DNA of 41,314 nucleotides. It comes from Planctomycetota bacterium (GTDB lineage: Bacteria; Planctomycetota; UBA1135; UBA2386). Where the stretch lies: positions 1 through 41,314 of the forward strand of contig JAEUHU010000026.1 in the NCBI GenBank assembly GCA_016793305.1, read 5' to 3'. The number at the start of each line of letters is the position of its first letter. Position 1 is the stretch's first letter. Under the pieces are notes generated by a model. That model was not told the origin of the DNA. It did not search any database and saw only the letters and a list, made by a program, of their open reading frames with translations. The translations under genes and the position numbers were made by a program. Below are positions 1-7,083 of the stretch, one piece after another.

Positions 1-1200
1 GTGCGCGCCGAACGCCGCTGGCCGCGCTTTCCGCTGCAGGCGCCGTGGCCGCTGCTGCTGATGCTCGCCGCCGACGACCAGCCGCTGCGCGAACGCGAGG
101 CGATCTGGGCCGCGTTCCGCGATCGCGGCGAGCTGAAGACCTACGGCGAGTACATCGGCGACATCGCGCAGCAGTTCGACATGCAGTCGGCGCGGCGGCT
201 CGCGCCGTTCCCGTTCGCCTACGGCTCGATCCAGATGATGTGGAAGGACGGCGGCGTGTGCGGAACGATGGGCAACATCGGCGCGCGCACCTGGCGCATC
301 GTCGGCGTGCCGGCGGCGACCGCGGGCCAGCCGGGCCACTGCGCGCTGGTGCGCATGGACCACGACCCGAAGACCGGCCGGTTCCGCTGCGTCGGCGAGC
401 AGTACGCGTCCGGCGGCGACGAAGCGACCACCGTGCACGCCGGCTGGAACCACGACGACCGCGGCGGTCGGCGGCCGATGGTGTTCCACCAGGCGATCGT
501 CTGGTCGTGCGAGCACTCGTTCGACGCGCACCTCGACACGATGGCGATGCGCCGCGCGTTCGACCGGCTGCCGGCGGAACGGCAGCGTGCCGAGGCGTTG
601 GCGTGCCTCGGGGCTGCGCTGGCTCAGAACCCGTTCGCGCTGGTCGTGCTCGACGGGGTGATCGCTTCGCTCGACGACGCCGACGCGCTGCTGGCGGTTG
701 TCGACACGTTCGAACGACTGGCCGGTCCGTCGCTCGACCCGAAGGAGCACGCCCTGTACCGCCGCACCGTGGTCGACCTCGTGCACGCCCGCATCGGCGC
801 GCTGCCAGCCGCGAACGACCGCGCGGCGAACGAGCGGTTGCTGGCGCGCCTCGAGCAGCAGGACTGCCGCGACGCGGCCCTGCTGGCGCGCACCTGGCGC
901 GCGATCGACGGCGAACAGGGCTTCACCGCCCGTTGCCGCGCCGAGCTCGAGGCCTACCTCGCATCGCAGAAGCGCGGCAGCGACCGCCGGCTCGGCCGAG
1001 AGACTGCGGCGAGGGTCAAGGCGCTGGCCGCGACGGTGAAGGGCAAGGTGCGCAAGGCTGCGTTCGCCAACGAACTGCTGCCGCTGTTCGATGGCAAGCA
1101 GACGCTGACGATCCGCGGCAAGGCGGTCGTCGACCCGGTCGTTCTCGAGCTGTGCAGGCTCGCCGGGCGCGAGCCGCCGGCGGTCGACGCCGGCAAGTAG
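1..1200 (+). CDS. Transglutaminase-like hypothetical protein, 5' end cut by window
   Basis: The reading frame is open from the first base, so the GTG there is probably not the real start and the N-terminus is missing. Residues 84-116 hold the stretch GGVCGTMGN, then ARTWRIVGVPA, then GQPGHCAL. The spacing from the Cys (residue 87) to GVPA (102-105) matches the C...R..G(I/V)PA core of transglutaminase-like proteins, and a His follows at 113. This suggests a papain-like/transglutaminase fold, but I cannot place the catalytic Asp. The C-terminal two thirds is helical and Lys/Arg-rich with no domain I recognise. It converges on the next gene with a 9-nt gap. The gene is certainly real from codon use; the family call is an inference. 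Confidence 0.6.
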   Translation: MRAERRWPRFPLQAPWPLLLMLAADDQPLREREAIWAAFRDRGELKTYGEYIGDIAQQFDMQSARRLAPFPFAYGSIQMMWKDGGVCGTMGNIGARTWRIVGVPAATAGQPGHCALVRMDHDPKTGRFRCVGEQYASGGDEATTVHAGWNHDDRGGRRPMVFHQAIVWSCEHSFDAHLDTMAMRRAFDRLPAERQRAEALACLGAALAQNPFALVVLDGVIASLDDADALLAVVDTFERLAGPSLDPKEHALYRRTVVDLVHARIGALPAANDRAANERLLARLEQQDCRDAALLARTWRAIDGEQGFTARCRAELEAYLASQKRGSDRRLGRETAARVKALAATVKGKVRKAAFANELLPLFDGKQTLTIRGKAVVDPVVLELCRLAGREPPAVDAGK

Positions 1201-1209
1201 GCGAGCCAC

Positions 1210-2274
1210 TCAGCGGTTCGTCGGAGCCACCAGCCAAGCGTGCGCCTTCTGCAGGGCGGCGAGTTGCTGCTCCGCGGCCCGCAAGCCAGCGTCGTCCTGG
1301 CTCCGCCGCAGGCGCTCGATCCGGCGCTGCAACTCCCACTGTCGCACGGCGGGTTCGTTCGCGGTGGCGAGCAATGCGAGCCAGTCGGCGCAGCGAGCGT
1401 CGTCCGGATGTGCGGCCACCATCGCGGCCGCGGCAACGAGCCGCAGCCAGGGATCGCCGTCCGGCAGCTCCGTGTCCGTCGGCAGCATCGTGCTGGCTGC
1501 GATCGCCGCCAGCGAGACCGGCAGAGCCGCGTCGGAGCCACCTTGGCGCATCCGGAAGAGCTTGGCGCCGAGCTGTCGCTCCGGGGTCGGAGTCGGGCCG
1601 CTATCCGGGCGGTCGTGCGCATCGCCCTCGGGACTCGGCTGCAGGAGTTGTCTGGCCGTCGCGGCGAAGGTCGGCACCAGCTCCTTCAGCAGCGGCGCCA
1701 GCAGCTCGGGCTCGGCCCACGGCAGCTTGGCGCGGATCACGCCGAACGGATCCACGACGATCGCCGGGCTCGGCAGGTTGCCGAACAGGGCCCGGCTCTG
1801 GTCGTCCATGCCGTCGACCCAGATCTGGTCCGGCGGCAGCGCCATCGCTTCACACGTGCGACGCGCCAGCTGCACCCGTTCGCCGAGGTCGGCGGGCTGC
1901 TGGATGTCGGCGAACGCCATCTGGCCGGCGTGTGGTTCGCGCTGGTAGACGAACACGAATTGCACGTCGTGCTGCCCCGCGCGCTCGAGGAGACGCCGCA
2001 GACCTGCGGCGTTGCGACGGAACGGGGGTCAAGTGAAGCTGCCCTTCACCAGCACGACGGTGCGGCCGCGCAGCGCCGCCAACGCTCGCGGCCGTCCGGT
2101 CAGGTCGCACAGGCGCAGGTCCGGGCAGTCGTCGCCGACCGCCGGCGCGAATGCGGCGAAGGTCACGGGGTCGTAGAGGTCCGCCTGACGGAGTTCCATC
2201 TGGGCGGTGGCTGCTGCGGCCAGGGTGAGGCCGGCACAGCGAGCGAGCACGGCGGGGAGGATCGGCGTGTTCAT
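1210..2274 (-). CDS. Iodothyronine deiodinase-family selenoprotein (in-frame TGA read as Sec)
   Basis: Full frame of 354 residues if the TGA at codon 82 is read as selenocysteine. Residues 1-25 look like a signal peptide (hydrophobic, ending AATAQ), so the protein is probably exported. Residues 77-85 read KGSFT-U-PPF, matching the GSxTUPxF active site of the T4_deiodinase family (thioredoxin fold). Downstream family features follow in the same frame: VQFVFVYQREPHAGQ, a VDGMDD stretch, then GNLPSPAIVVDPFGVI. Residues from about 175 on are an extra helical C-terminal part without a recognised domain. The ATG overlaps the stop of the FGE-like gene (ATGA), so the two are translationally coupled. 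In vertebrates the family removes iodine from thyroid hormone; the bacterial substrate is unknown and a general thiol/selenol redox role is only inferred. Without recoding, this would be an 81-residue fragment plus a GTG-started remnant. Confidence 0.88.
1993..2012 (-). promoter_or_regulatory. Bacterial SECIS-like hairpin inside the deiodinase-family gene
   Basis: On the reverse strand, 16 nt separate the TGA from a perfect 8-bp stem, ACGCCGCA paired with TGCGGCGT, closed by the tetraloop GGTC. The loop starts 25 nt after the TGA. The top of the hairpin, GCAGGUCUGC, is the same as the apical part of the E. coli fdhF SECIS as I remember it, where the loop G and U contact SelB. A G in the first two loop positions and a loop some 16-37 nt after UGA fit the general bacterial SECIS pattern. 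The bulged U of the E. coli upper stem is absent. The role is inferred from position and structure. Confidence 0.82.
2029..2031 (-). other. In-frame TGA, proposed selenocysteine codon
   Basis: Read on the reverse strand, the codons before it give VLVKGSFT and the codons after it PPFRRNAAGL, in one frame. The TGA falls at the residue that is Sec (or Cys) in the deiodinase family. It is the only stop in an otherwise open 355-codon frame. Recoding needs SelA, SelB, SelD and tRNA-Sec elsewhere in the genome; none is in this window. Confidence 0.87.
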
Positions 2275-3332
2275 GGTGGCGTCGTCTCCAACAGGACCCG
2301 GAAACCCACATCGTCCGCGCGAACTCCGGGACGGAGCTTCATCCGCAGCGAATTGCGCAGGTAGATGCCGTCGAGCACGAACGAGCCGCCGCGCAGCACC
2401 CGGTGGGATGGAGCCGCGCCGCCCGGGTTGGCGCCGTCCGACGCCGGGTGCACGTCGGCGACCCACTCGAAGGCGTTGCCCGTCATGTCGAACAGGCCGA
2501 AGCCGTTCGGCGCGTGGCTGCCGACCGGGCGCAGTTCACCGCTCTCCTGGTTCGCGGCGGCCTGGCGGTAGACGTCGCCGTAGGCGTAGGTCGACGAACG
2601 CGGCCCGCGCGCGGCCTTCTCCCATTCCCACTCGCTCGGCAGGCGATGCACGAGGCCGGTCGCCGCGGTGCGGTGTGCGCAGTAGGCCAGCGCCCCGGCG
2701 TGGGCGATGGTGACGACCGGCAGCTGCGGGGCGTCGCTGTGCCAGCGACCGTCGGCGCCGTGGCGCACGCGGCACTGGTGGCTGTCGAGATCGAGCCACT
2801 GCGGGTCGACGGCGTCGCCGCAGGCGTCGAGGAACGCCGCAAACTCCGCATTGGTGACCTCGTGCGCGCCGAGCCAGAAGCCCGGGAACGACTGCACGCG
2901 CGCCGGCCGTTCGATCTCCTGGCCGATGCCGAGCACGTCGCCGCACACGGCAGGGCCCGGCGGGATCCAGACGAAGCCAGGCAGCGGCGAGGCGGTTGGC
3001 GGCGGGGTCACGGTCAGTTCCAGCGTCGCCGGCCGCACGGCCTGGCGATGCAGCGGCAGCGGCAGTTGCCAGTGCCGCCCGTCCACGAACGCGTCGAGCC
3101 ACCATGCGGCACACGGCAGCTCCGTGGTGATCCGAGGAGCCGAGCCGAGTTCGATGCGCACGTCTCCGTCCCCGTCGCCATCGGCGTCGCAGCAGGCGAA
3201 GAGCTGCACTGCGGCGGGATTGTCGATCGCGACCACCTGCCGTTCGACGCCTCCCGGTGGCCATGCCGGGCCGCAACAACCTGCCATCAGCGCCGTGCTG
3301 CAGCAGACGGACAGTCGAGACGCGGTTGCCAT
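2271..3332 (-). CDS. FGE-sulfatase-domain lipoprotein, probably non-catalytic
   Basis: 353 residues. An N-terminal lipobox (LMAGC, Cys 19) predicts a lipoprotein. Residues 30-110 are Asp/Gly-rich (DADGDGDGD) and of unknown role. Residues from about 118 to the end form a formylglycine-generating-enzyme/SUMF1-type domain: GFVWIPPG, FWLGAHEVTNAEF, RLPSEWEWEKAARG, GLFDMTGNAFEWVAD, HRVLRGGSF and DDVGFRV are all family signatures. The pair of copper-binding cysteines of true FGEs, expected after RGGS, is missing (RGGSFVLDGIYLRNS), so formylglycine formation is unlikely and a binding or structural role is more probable. The ATG was chosen over a GTG six bases upstream because it gives a compact signal peptide. 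It is the first gene of an operon with the deiodinase-family selenoprotein. Confidence 0.85.
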   Translation of the reverse strand: MATASRLSVCCSTALMAGCCGPAWPPGGVERQVVAIDNPAAVQLFACCDADGDGDGDVRIELGSAPRITTELPCAAWWLDAFVDGRHWQLPLPLHRQAVRPATLELTVTPPPTASPLPGFVWIPPGPAVCGDVLGIGQEIERPARVQSFPGFWLGAHEVTNAEFAAFLDACGDAVDPQWLDLDSHQCRVRHGADGRWHSDAPQLPVVTIAHAGALAYCAHRTAATGLVHRLPSEWEWEKAARGPRSSTYAYGDVYRQAAANQESGELRPVGSHAPNGFGLFDMTGNAFEWVADVHPASDGANPGGAAPSHRVLRGGSFVLDGIYLRNSLRMKLRPGVRADDVGFRVLLETTPP

Positions 3333-3347
3333 GGGCACGTACGGGGC

Positions 3348-3353
3348 ACGATA
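3348..3353 (-). promoter_or_regulatory. Putative -10 element (TATCGT) for the FGE-like/selenoprotein operon
   Basis: On the reverse strand GCTATCGT lies 15 nt before the ATG. It matches a GCTANNNT pattern seen before several other genes here. No clear -35 is visible. Confidence 0.4.
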
Positions 3354-3470
3354 GCAGCGCCGCCACGGCGTGCCCGCTCGTCTCGGCCTGGGTCAAATCG
3401 GGAACCCGCCCCTCAGCCGTCGAGCCCACGCGACCGATTCGGGGCCGGGGATCGAGGCGGCGCCACTCAC

Positions 3471-3478
3471 GAGGGGAG
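3471..3478 (+). promoter_or_regulatory. Ribosome binding site deciding the pilT GTG start
   Basis: GAGGGGAG lies 7 nt before a GTG in a frame that stays open far upstream. This supports the GTG as the start and discards the long upstream extension. Confidence 0.75.
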
Positions 3479-3485
3479 AGAGAAC

Positions 3486-4715
3486 GTGTCGCTCGAGATC
3501 CAGAATCTGCTTCGCACGATGGTCCACAAGGGCGCTTCCGACCTGCACGTCAAGGCGGGTACGGCGCCGGGTTTCCGCATCGACGGCGAGGTCCAGCCGC
3601 AGGAGGAGTTCGGCCGGCTGTCGCCCGAGCAGACCGCCGACCTCGCGCGGCAGCTGATGGCACCCGAGCAGTGGGAGCGCTTCCAGAAGGAGAAGGACAT
3701 CGACTTCTCCTACGCGGTGAAGGACCTCGCGCGCTTCCGCGTGAACGCGCTGCACCAGCGCAACGCCGTCGGCGTGGTCGTGCGCCAGATCCCCGACCAG
3801 ATCCCCGACGCGAAGAAGCTCGGCTTGCCGCAGATCTGCCTCGACCTCGCCGCGAAGCCGCGCGGGCTCGTGCTGGTCACCGGGCCGACCGGTTCGGGCA
3901 AGTCGACGACGCTCGCGGCGATGATCGACTTCATCAACCAGACCGAGCACGGCCACATCCTGACGATGGAGGACCCGCTCGAGTTCGTGCACCCCGACAA
4001 GAAGTGCTTCGTCACGCAGCGGCAGATCGGCCAGGACTGCGCGTCGTTCCGCGAAGGGCTGCGCCGCGCGTTGCGGCAGGATCCGGACGTGATCCTGATC
4101 GGCGAGATGCGCGACCTCGAGACGATCTCGATGGCGATCAGCGCCGCCGAGACCGGCCACCTGGTGTTCGGTACGCTGCACACGACCTCGGCGATCTCGA
4201 CCGTCGATCGCATCATCGACGTGTTCCCGACCGACGCGCAGCAGCAGGTCCGCGTGCAGATGTCGAGCACGCTGCAGGGCGTGATCTCGCAGACGCTGGT
4301 GCCGAAGGTCGGCGGCGGTCGCGTCGCCGCGCGCGAGATCCTGGTCGCCACCGACGCGGTGAAGTCGCTGGTCCGCGAAGGCAAGTCGGCGCAGATCCTG
4401 AACCTGATGCAGACCGGTCGCCAGTACGGGATGACCACGCTCGAGGACGAGCTGCTGAAGGCCTACGGCGAGGGTCTGATCACCGCCGACGACGCGATCG
4501 CCAAGGCGAACCGGCCCGACGACGTGAAGAAGCGCCTGGCGGAAGGTGGCGCGCCGAAGCCGGCCACGAGCGGGCTCGCGACGATGGGCGTGTCCGCCAA
4601 GGCGGTCGGCCCGGCACCCGCTGGCGCGCCGACGGCGGCGGCCCCAGGTGCCGCCCGCCCAGCGACCCAGGCGTTCAGTGTGCAGGGTGGACGCCCGCGC
4701 ACGCCGACGCGCTGA
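3486..4715 (+). CDS. pilT: Type IV pilus retraction ATPase PilT
   Basis: 409 residues, slightly longer than typical PilT (about 350) because of an Ala/Pro/Gly-rich tail from about residue 355. It is a hexameric secretion-superfamily ATPase that depolymerises type IV pili, giving twitching motility. An N-terminal PAS-like region contains the family motif GASDLHVKAG. Walker A is GPTGSGKST (133-141), the Asp box lies around LTMEDPLEFVH (159-169), Walker B is VILIGEMRD (202-210), and the His box is TGHLVFGTLHT (223-233). The AIRNLIRE motif needed for retraction in classic PilT is replaced by AQILNLMQTGRQYGM, so it is a PilT/PilU-type protein. It stands alone, divergent from the FGE-like operon, and is followed by a strong hairpin. 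Confidence 0.95.
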   Translation: MSLEIQNLLRTMVHKGASDLHVKAGTAPGFRIDGEVQPQEEFGRLSPEQTADLARQLMAPEQWERFQKEKDIDFSYAVKDLARFRVNALHQRNAVGVVVRQIPDQIPDAKKLGLPQICLDLAAKPRGLVLVTGPTGSGKSTTLAAMIDFINQTEHGHILTMEDPLEFVHPDKKCFVTQRQIGQDCASFREGLRRALRQDPDVILIGEMRDLETISMAISAAETGHLVFGTLHTTSAISTVDRIIDVFPTDAQQQVRVQMSSTLQGVISQTLVPKVGGGRVAAREILVATDAVKSLVREGKSAQILNLMQTGRQYGMTTLEDELLKAYGEGLITADDAIAKANRPDDVKKRLAEGGAPKPATSGLATMGVSAKAVGPAPAGAPTAAAPGAARPATQAFSVQGGRPRTPTR

Positions 4716-4721
4716 GTTCGT

Positions 4722-4745
4722 GGGGTGGTGGGCAGCCACCGCCCC
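4722..4745 (+). terminator. GC-rich hairpin after pilT
   Basis: A 10-bp stem (GGGGTGGTGG with CCACCGCCCC, one G-T wobble) and a GCAG loop begin 6 nt after the pilT stop. There is no T-tract, so intrinsic termination is not certain. Confidence 0.5.
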
Positions 4746-4864
4746 GAGTCCGCACGTTCGGGAAGCCCATGCCGCCTCCGCCGGTCTGATGCTCGCTTCG
4801 ACGGTGTGGGCACGGTCTTCTTCGTGCCGCTCCGTCGCAGCGGGCTGGCGCTCGAGAGAAGTCG

Positions 4865-5236
4865 ATGCGGCTGCGAGCTTTCGTTGCGGGTGGCCTTCTT
4901 GCCGTGCTCGGCGTCGCCGTCCTGGTGGCGCTCGCCATCGCACGGGCCGAGTGCTTCTACTCCCTCGACGACTCCGTGCTCGGGCAGACCCTCGCGAGCT
5001 TCGAGGCGCGATGGGGGAGGCCCGACCGTGTCAGCGAGGGCGAGATCGACGATCTGCCTCCGTGGCACAAGAGCGTCCTGTTGCGCGGGCTGGAGCGCAT
5101 CGGCGGTGATCCCGGGGTCGGGCTCTACGCTTGCTGGAACGGCGTGCTGTCGGACACCCAGGTCGGGTTCCTGTTCGTGGGTGGTCGCTGGGTGGCCGCT
5201 GGAGGGTGGGTTATGGGGCGGTGGTTGATTCTGTGA
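4865..5236 (+). CDS. Small membrane-anchored or secreted hypothetical protein
   Basis: 123 residues. Residues 4-27 are strongly hydrophobic (FVAGGLLAVLGVAVLVALAIA), a membrane anchor or uncleaved signal. The rest includes SVLGQTLASFEARWGRPDRVSEGE, which looks like the start of an SmpA/OmlA-type domain in which a substrate-independent 'xxGxPd' element measures changes, but the match is weak. GAGAGAA four nt before the ATG is a possible ribosome binding site. Its base composition is slightly lower in GC than its neighbours. It stands alone after the pilT hairpin. I do not recognise a function. Confidence 0.55.
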   Translation: MRLRAFVAGGLLAVLGVAVLVALAIARAECFYSLDDSVLGQTLASFEARWGRPDRVSEGEIDDLPPWHKSVLLRGLERIGGDPGVGLYACWNGVLSDTQVGFLFVGGRWVAAGGWVMGRWLIL

Positions 5237-5317
5237 GGTTGGCCTGCGTGTTCTCACTCCCGTCGTCTGGCCGAGCGACCAAGGTGTTCCAGGGCCGGGG
5301 GCGGTTCTAGGCAGGCC

Positions 5318-5437
5318 GATCGAGAGCCCGCCATGCCGCCGGCCGGACCCGACCGCCGCGACCCGAGCCGGCGCCGCCCACACGGCCTGTTGCCTGCCAT
5401 CTCGCCGAGGCTAGGAGTACGAGATCGGGAGCCCGCC
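5318..5437. repeat. Imperfect 15-bp direct repeat in an intergenic region
   Basis: GATCGAGAGCCCGCC (5318-5332) and GATCGGGAGCCCGCC (5423-5437) match at 14 of 15 positions, 105 bp apart, in the 254-bp gap before the secreted-protein gene. No gene is visible in the gap. It may be a regulatory site pair or chance in GC-rich DNA. Confidence 0.3.
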
Positions 5438-5459
5438 CACCGGCAGCCCCCGCTTGCGC

Positions 5460-5465
5460 TACACT
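5460..5465 (+). promoter_or_regulatory. Putative -10 element (TACACT)
   Basis: GCTACACT lies 25 nt before the ATG of the secreted protein and fits the GCTANNNT pattern found before several genes in the window. No convincing -35. Confidence 0.4.
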
Positions 5466-5490
5466 GCATAGCTCCCTGCGCGGTCCGCCC

Positions 5491-6558
5491 ATGAAGAACG
5501 CCCTCCTGTTGCTCTCGCTGCTCGTCTCCGGGCTCACCGAGCTTTGCGCCCAGAACATTGCGGTCACCGTGCCGAACGCGCCCGCGGTGAACGTCGACCG
5601 CCCGTTCCCCGGTGGCATCGGCCGCTACCAGCAGTGGTTCTCGGCGGCGAGCCTGCAAGCGATGCTGGCCGAGCCGATGCGGTTGATCCAGGTCGACTTC
5701 TTCGCCGGCACCTCGTTGACCAGCCAGGCAGCGCAGATCGATTGCGAGTTCCTGATGGGCTACGGCAACTTCGGCGGGCTCACCGGCACCTTCAACAACA
5801 ACATGGTGCCGGGCACCGTCGTCACGGTGAAGTCGCGGGGCATGGTGCAGCTCAACGCCGGCGGCTCGGGGGCGGTGGTGATGAGCGTGCCGTTCACCAC
5901 CCAGTTCACCTGGGACCGCTTCCGCCCGGTGGTGCTCGAGGTGCGCATCTACGGCAACAGCCTCGGCAACCAGCCCTTCAACTACAACTTCCGCGGCACC
6001 ACCGGCAGCCAGAACATCACCTCGCGCGTCTACGCGGGCGGCAGTGCCCTGGCCCCGAGCGGCAGCGTGCAGAACGGCTTCGGGATGATCACCCGCTTCA
6101 CGGCACGTCCTGGCGTCGTGCTGGACGTCGGCACCGGCTGTGCGGGCGAGGGCGGCTTCGTCCCGGTCGCTTCGGTGAGCGGTCTCGCCTGGCCGGGCAT
6201 CACCTGGACCCACACCCTGTCCAACGCCGCGTCGGGGCGAGCCTGTGTCTGGGGCTTCGGCCTCGACAACACGAACCTCGGCGGCATCCCGTTGCCGGCC
6301 GACCTCACCGAACTGCTCGGCTACGGGCCGTCGGGCTGTCTGCTGCGCACCAGCGCCGACGTCCAGGTGTTCGCGACGACCTCCGGTGGGGGTGCGGGCT
6401 CCGGCATGTGCATCATCCCGGTGCCGCTGCCGGCGGTGACCTCCTACGTCGGCAGCTCCGTGTTCACCCAGTGGGCCGTGCTCGACCCGCTCGCGCCGAA
6501 CGGCGTGCTGTCGACCACCGCCATGACCTGGACCATCGTCGCCGTGGTCGGCGGCTGA
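5491..6558 (+). CDS. Secreted protein with planctomycete-type C-terminal domain
   Basis: 355 residues. The signal peptide is MKNALLLLSLLVSGLTELCAQ, with cleavage probably after Gln 21. Residues 22-205 are rich in Asn, Gly, Thr and aromatic residues, as in beta-sandwich surface proteins. From about residue 210 (DVGTGCAGEGG ... GPSGCLLRTSADV ... SVFTQWAVLDPLAPNGVLSTT) it resembles a Cys-containing domain seen repeatedly at the C-terminus of secreted planctomycete proteins; the paired cysteines may form disulfides. The function is unknown. It is a single gene with its own putative promoter, followed by the BlaI-family operon. Confidence 0.8.
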   Translation: MKNALLLLSLLVSGLTELCAQNIAVTVPNAPAVNVDRPFPGGIGRYQQWFSAASLQAMLAEPMRLIQVDFFAGTSLTSQAAQIDCEFLMGYGNFGGLTGTFNNNMVPGTVVTVKSRGMVQLNAGGSGAVVMSVPFTTQFTWDRFRPVVLEVRIYGNSLGNQPFNYNFRGTTGSQNITSRVYAGGSALAPSGSVQNGFGMITRFTARPGVVLDVGTGCAGEGGFVPVASVSGLAWPGITWTHTLSNAASGRACVWGFGLDNTNLGGIPLPADLTELLGYGPSGCLLRTSADVQVFATTSGGGAGSGMCIIPVPLPAVTSYVGSSVFTQWAVLDPLAPNGVLSTTAMTWTIVAVVGG

Positions 6559-6603
6559 TCGGGCCGCGGTTGGGGCGAGCTGTGTGCGAAGGCTCGCTCG
6601 GGC

Positions 6604-6627
6604 GATTCTCCCCAATCTGCGAGAATC
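6604..6627. repeat. Inverted repeat GATTCTC-N10-GAGAATC
   Basis: Perfect 7-bp arms around a 10-nt spacer, between the secreted-protein stop and the BlaI operators. It could be a weak terminator or a binding site. Confidence 0.35.
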
Positions 6628-6642
6628 TCGGAAGGTTCCTCT

Positions 6643-6656
6643 ACTACCGGAGTAGT
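6643..6656. promoter_or_regulatory. BlaI-type operator 1 (ACTAC-N4-GTAGT)
   Basis: A perfect 5+5 dyad with spacer CGGA. It sits 34 nt before the repressor ATG and has the same arms as operator 2, 23 bp away centre to centre (about two helix turns). This is the layout expected for an autoregulating BlaI/MecI-family dimer. Confidence 0.75.
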
Positions 6657-6665
6657 TGGCGCCGA

Positions 6666-6679
6666 ACTACTGTGGTAGT
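6666..6679. promoter_or_regulatory. BlaI-type operator 2, overlapping a putative -10
   Basis: A perfect ACTAC-N4-GTAGT dyad with spacer TGTG, ending 11 nt before the repressor ATG. TACTGT (6668-6673), a TANNNT-type -10, lies within it, so bound repressor would block the promoter. Confidence 0.75.
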
Positions 6680-6690
6680 AGTCGGCCGCC

Positions 6691-7083
6691 ATGAAGGGAC
6701 CCCGCAATCTCGGTGACCTCCAGCTCGCGATCCTGCGGGCACTGTGGACGCTCGGCGAAGCGCCGGTGGCGGAGGTGCACGCAGCCCTCGCCGACCGTGG
6801 CCTCGCGCTGACGACGATCGCCACGATGTTGCGCAAGATGGAGGAGAAAGACCTCGTCGCGCACACCGAACAGGGCCGCCAGTTCCTCTACCGCGCCCGG
6901 CTCGCGCCCGAGCAGGTGCAGAAGAACCTGGTCGGCGACCTGGTCTCCCGCCTGTTCGACGGCGATCCGCTGGCGCTGGTCAACCACCTGCTGCGCGCCG
7001 GCGAGATCGAACCGGACGAGCTCGACGACCTGCGGCGCCGCGTCGTCGATGTCGAGAGGAAGCAGAAGAAGGAGCGGCCATGA
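6691..7083 (+). CDS. BlaI/MecI/CopY-family transcriptional repressor
   Basis: 130 residues, the usual family length. A winged helix-turn-helix covers residues 5-70 (LGDLQLAILRALWTLGEAPVAEVHAAL, then TTIATMLRKMEEKDLVAHTEQGRQFLYRA), with a helical C-terminal dimerisation segment ending in Lys/Glu repeats. Family members bind dyads as dimers and are inactivated by proteolysis triggered by the partner M56 membrane protease. The stop overlaps the start of the M56 gene (ATGA). Two identical dyads upstream are the probable autoregulatory sites. The inducing signal is unknown; nothing here indicates beta-lactams. Confidence 0.93.
   Translation: MKGPRNLGDLQLAILRALWTLGEAPVAEVHAALADRGLALTTIATMLRKMEEKDLVAHTEQGRQFLYRARLAPEQVQKNLVGDLVSRLFDGDPLALVNHLLRAGEIEPDELDDLRRRVVDVERKQKKERP

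Noticed and set aside
45..2036. 663-codon forward open frame
   Set aside because: Arg/Pro/Ala-rich shadow frame over the transglutaminase-like gene and antisense to the selenoprotein gene; no domain.
2029..2466. Separate 145-residue protein ending at the TGA, or a pseudogene
   Set aside because: The first 64 codons lie inside the FGE-like gene, the family continues in frame after the TGA, and a SECIS-like hairpin is in place. A simple nonsense mutation or sequencing error would not predict that hairpin.
2403..3485. N-terminal extension of PilT by 361 codons
   Set aside because: Antisense to the FGE-like gene; a GTG with a good ribosome binding site starts the real PilT N-terminus.
5254..6615. 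453-codon reverse frame
   Set aside because: Antisense to the secreted-protein gene, His/Arg/Gly-rich composition typical of GC shadow frames.
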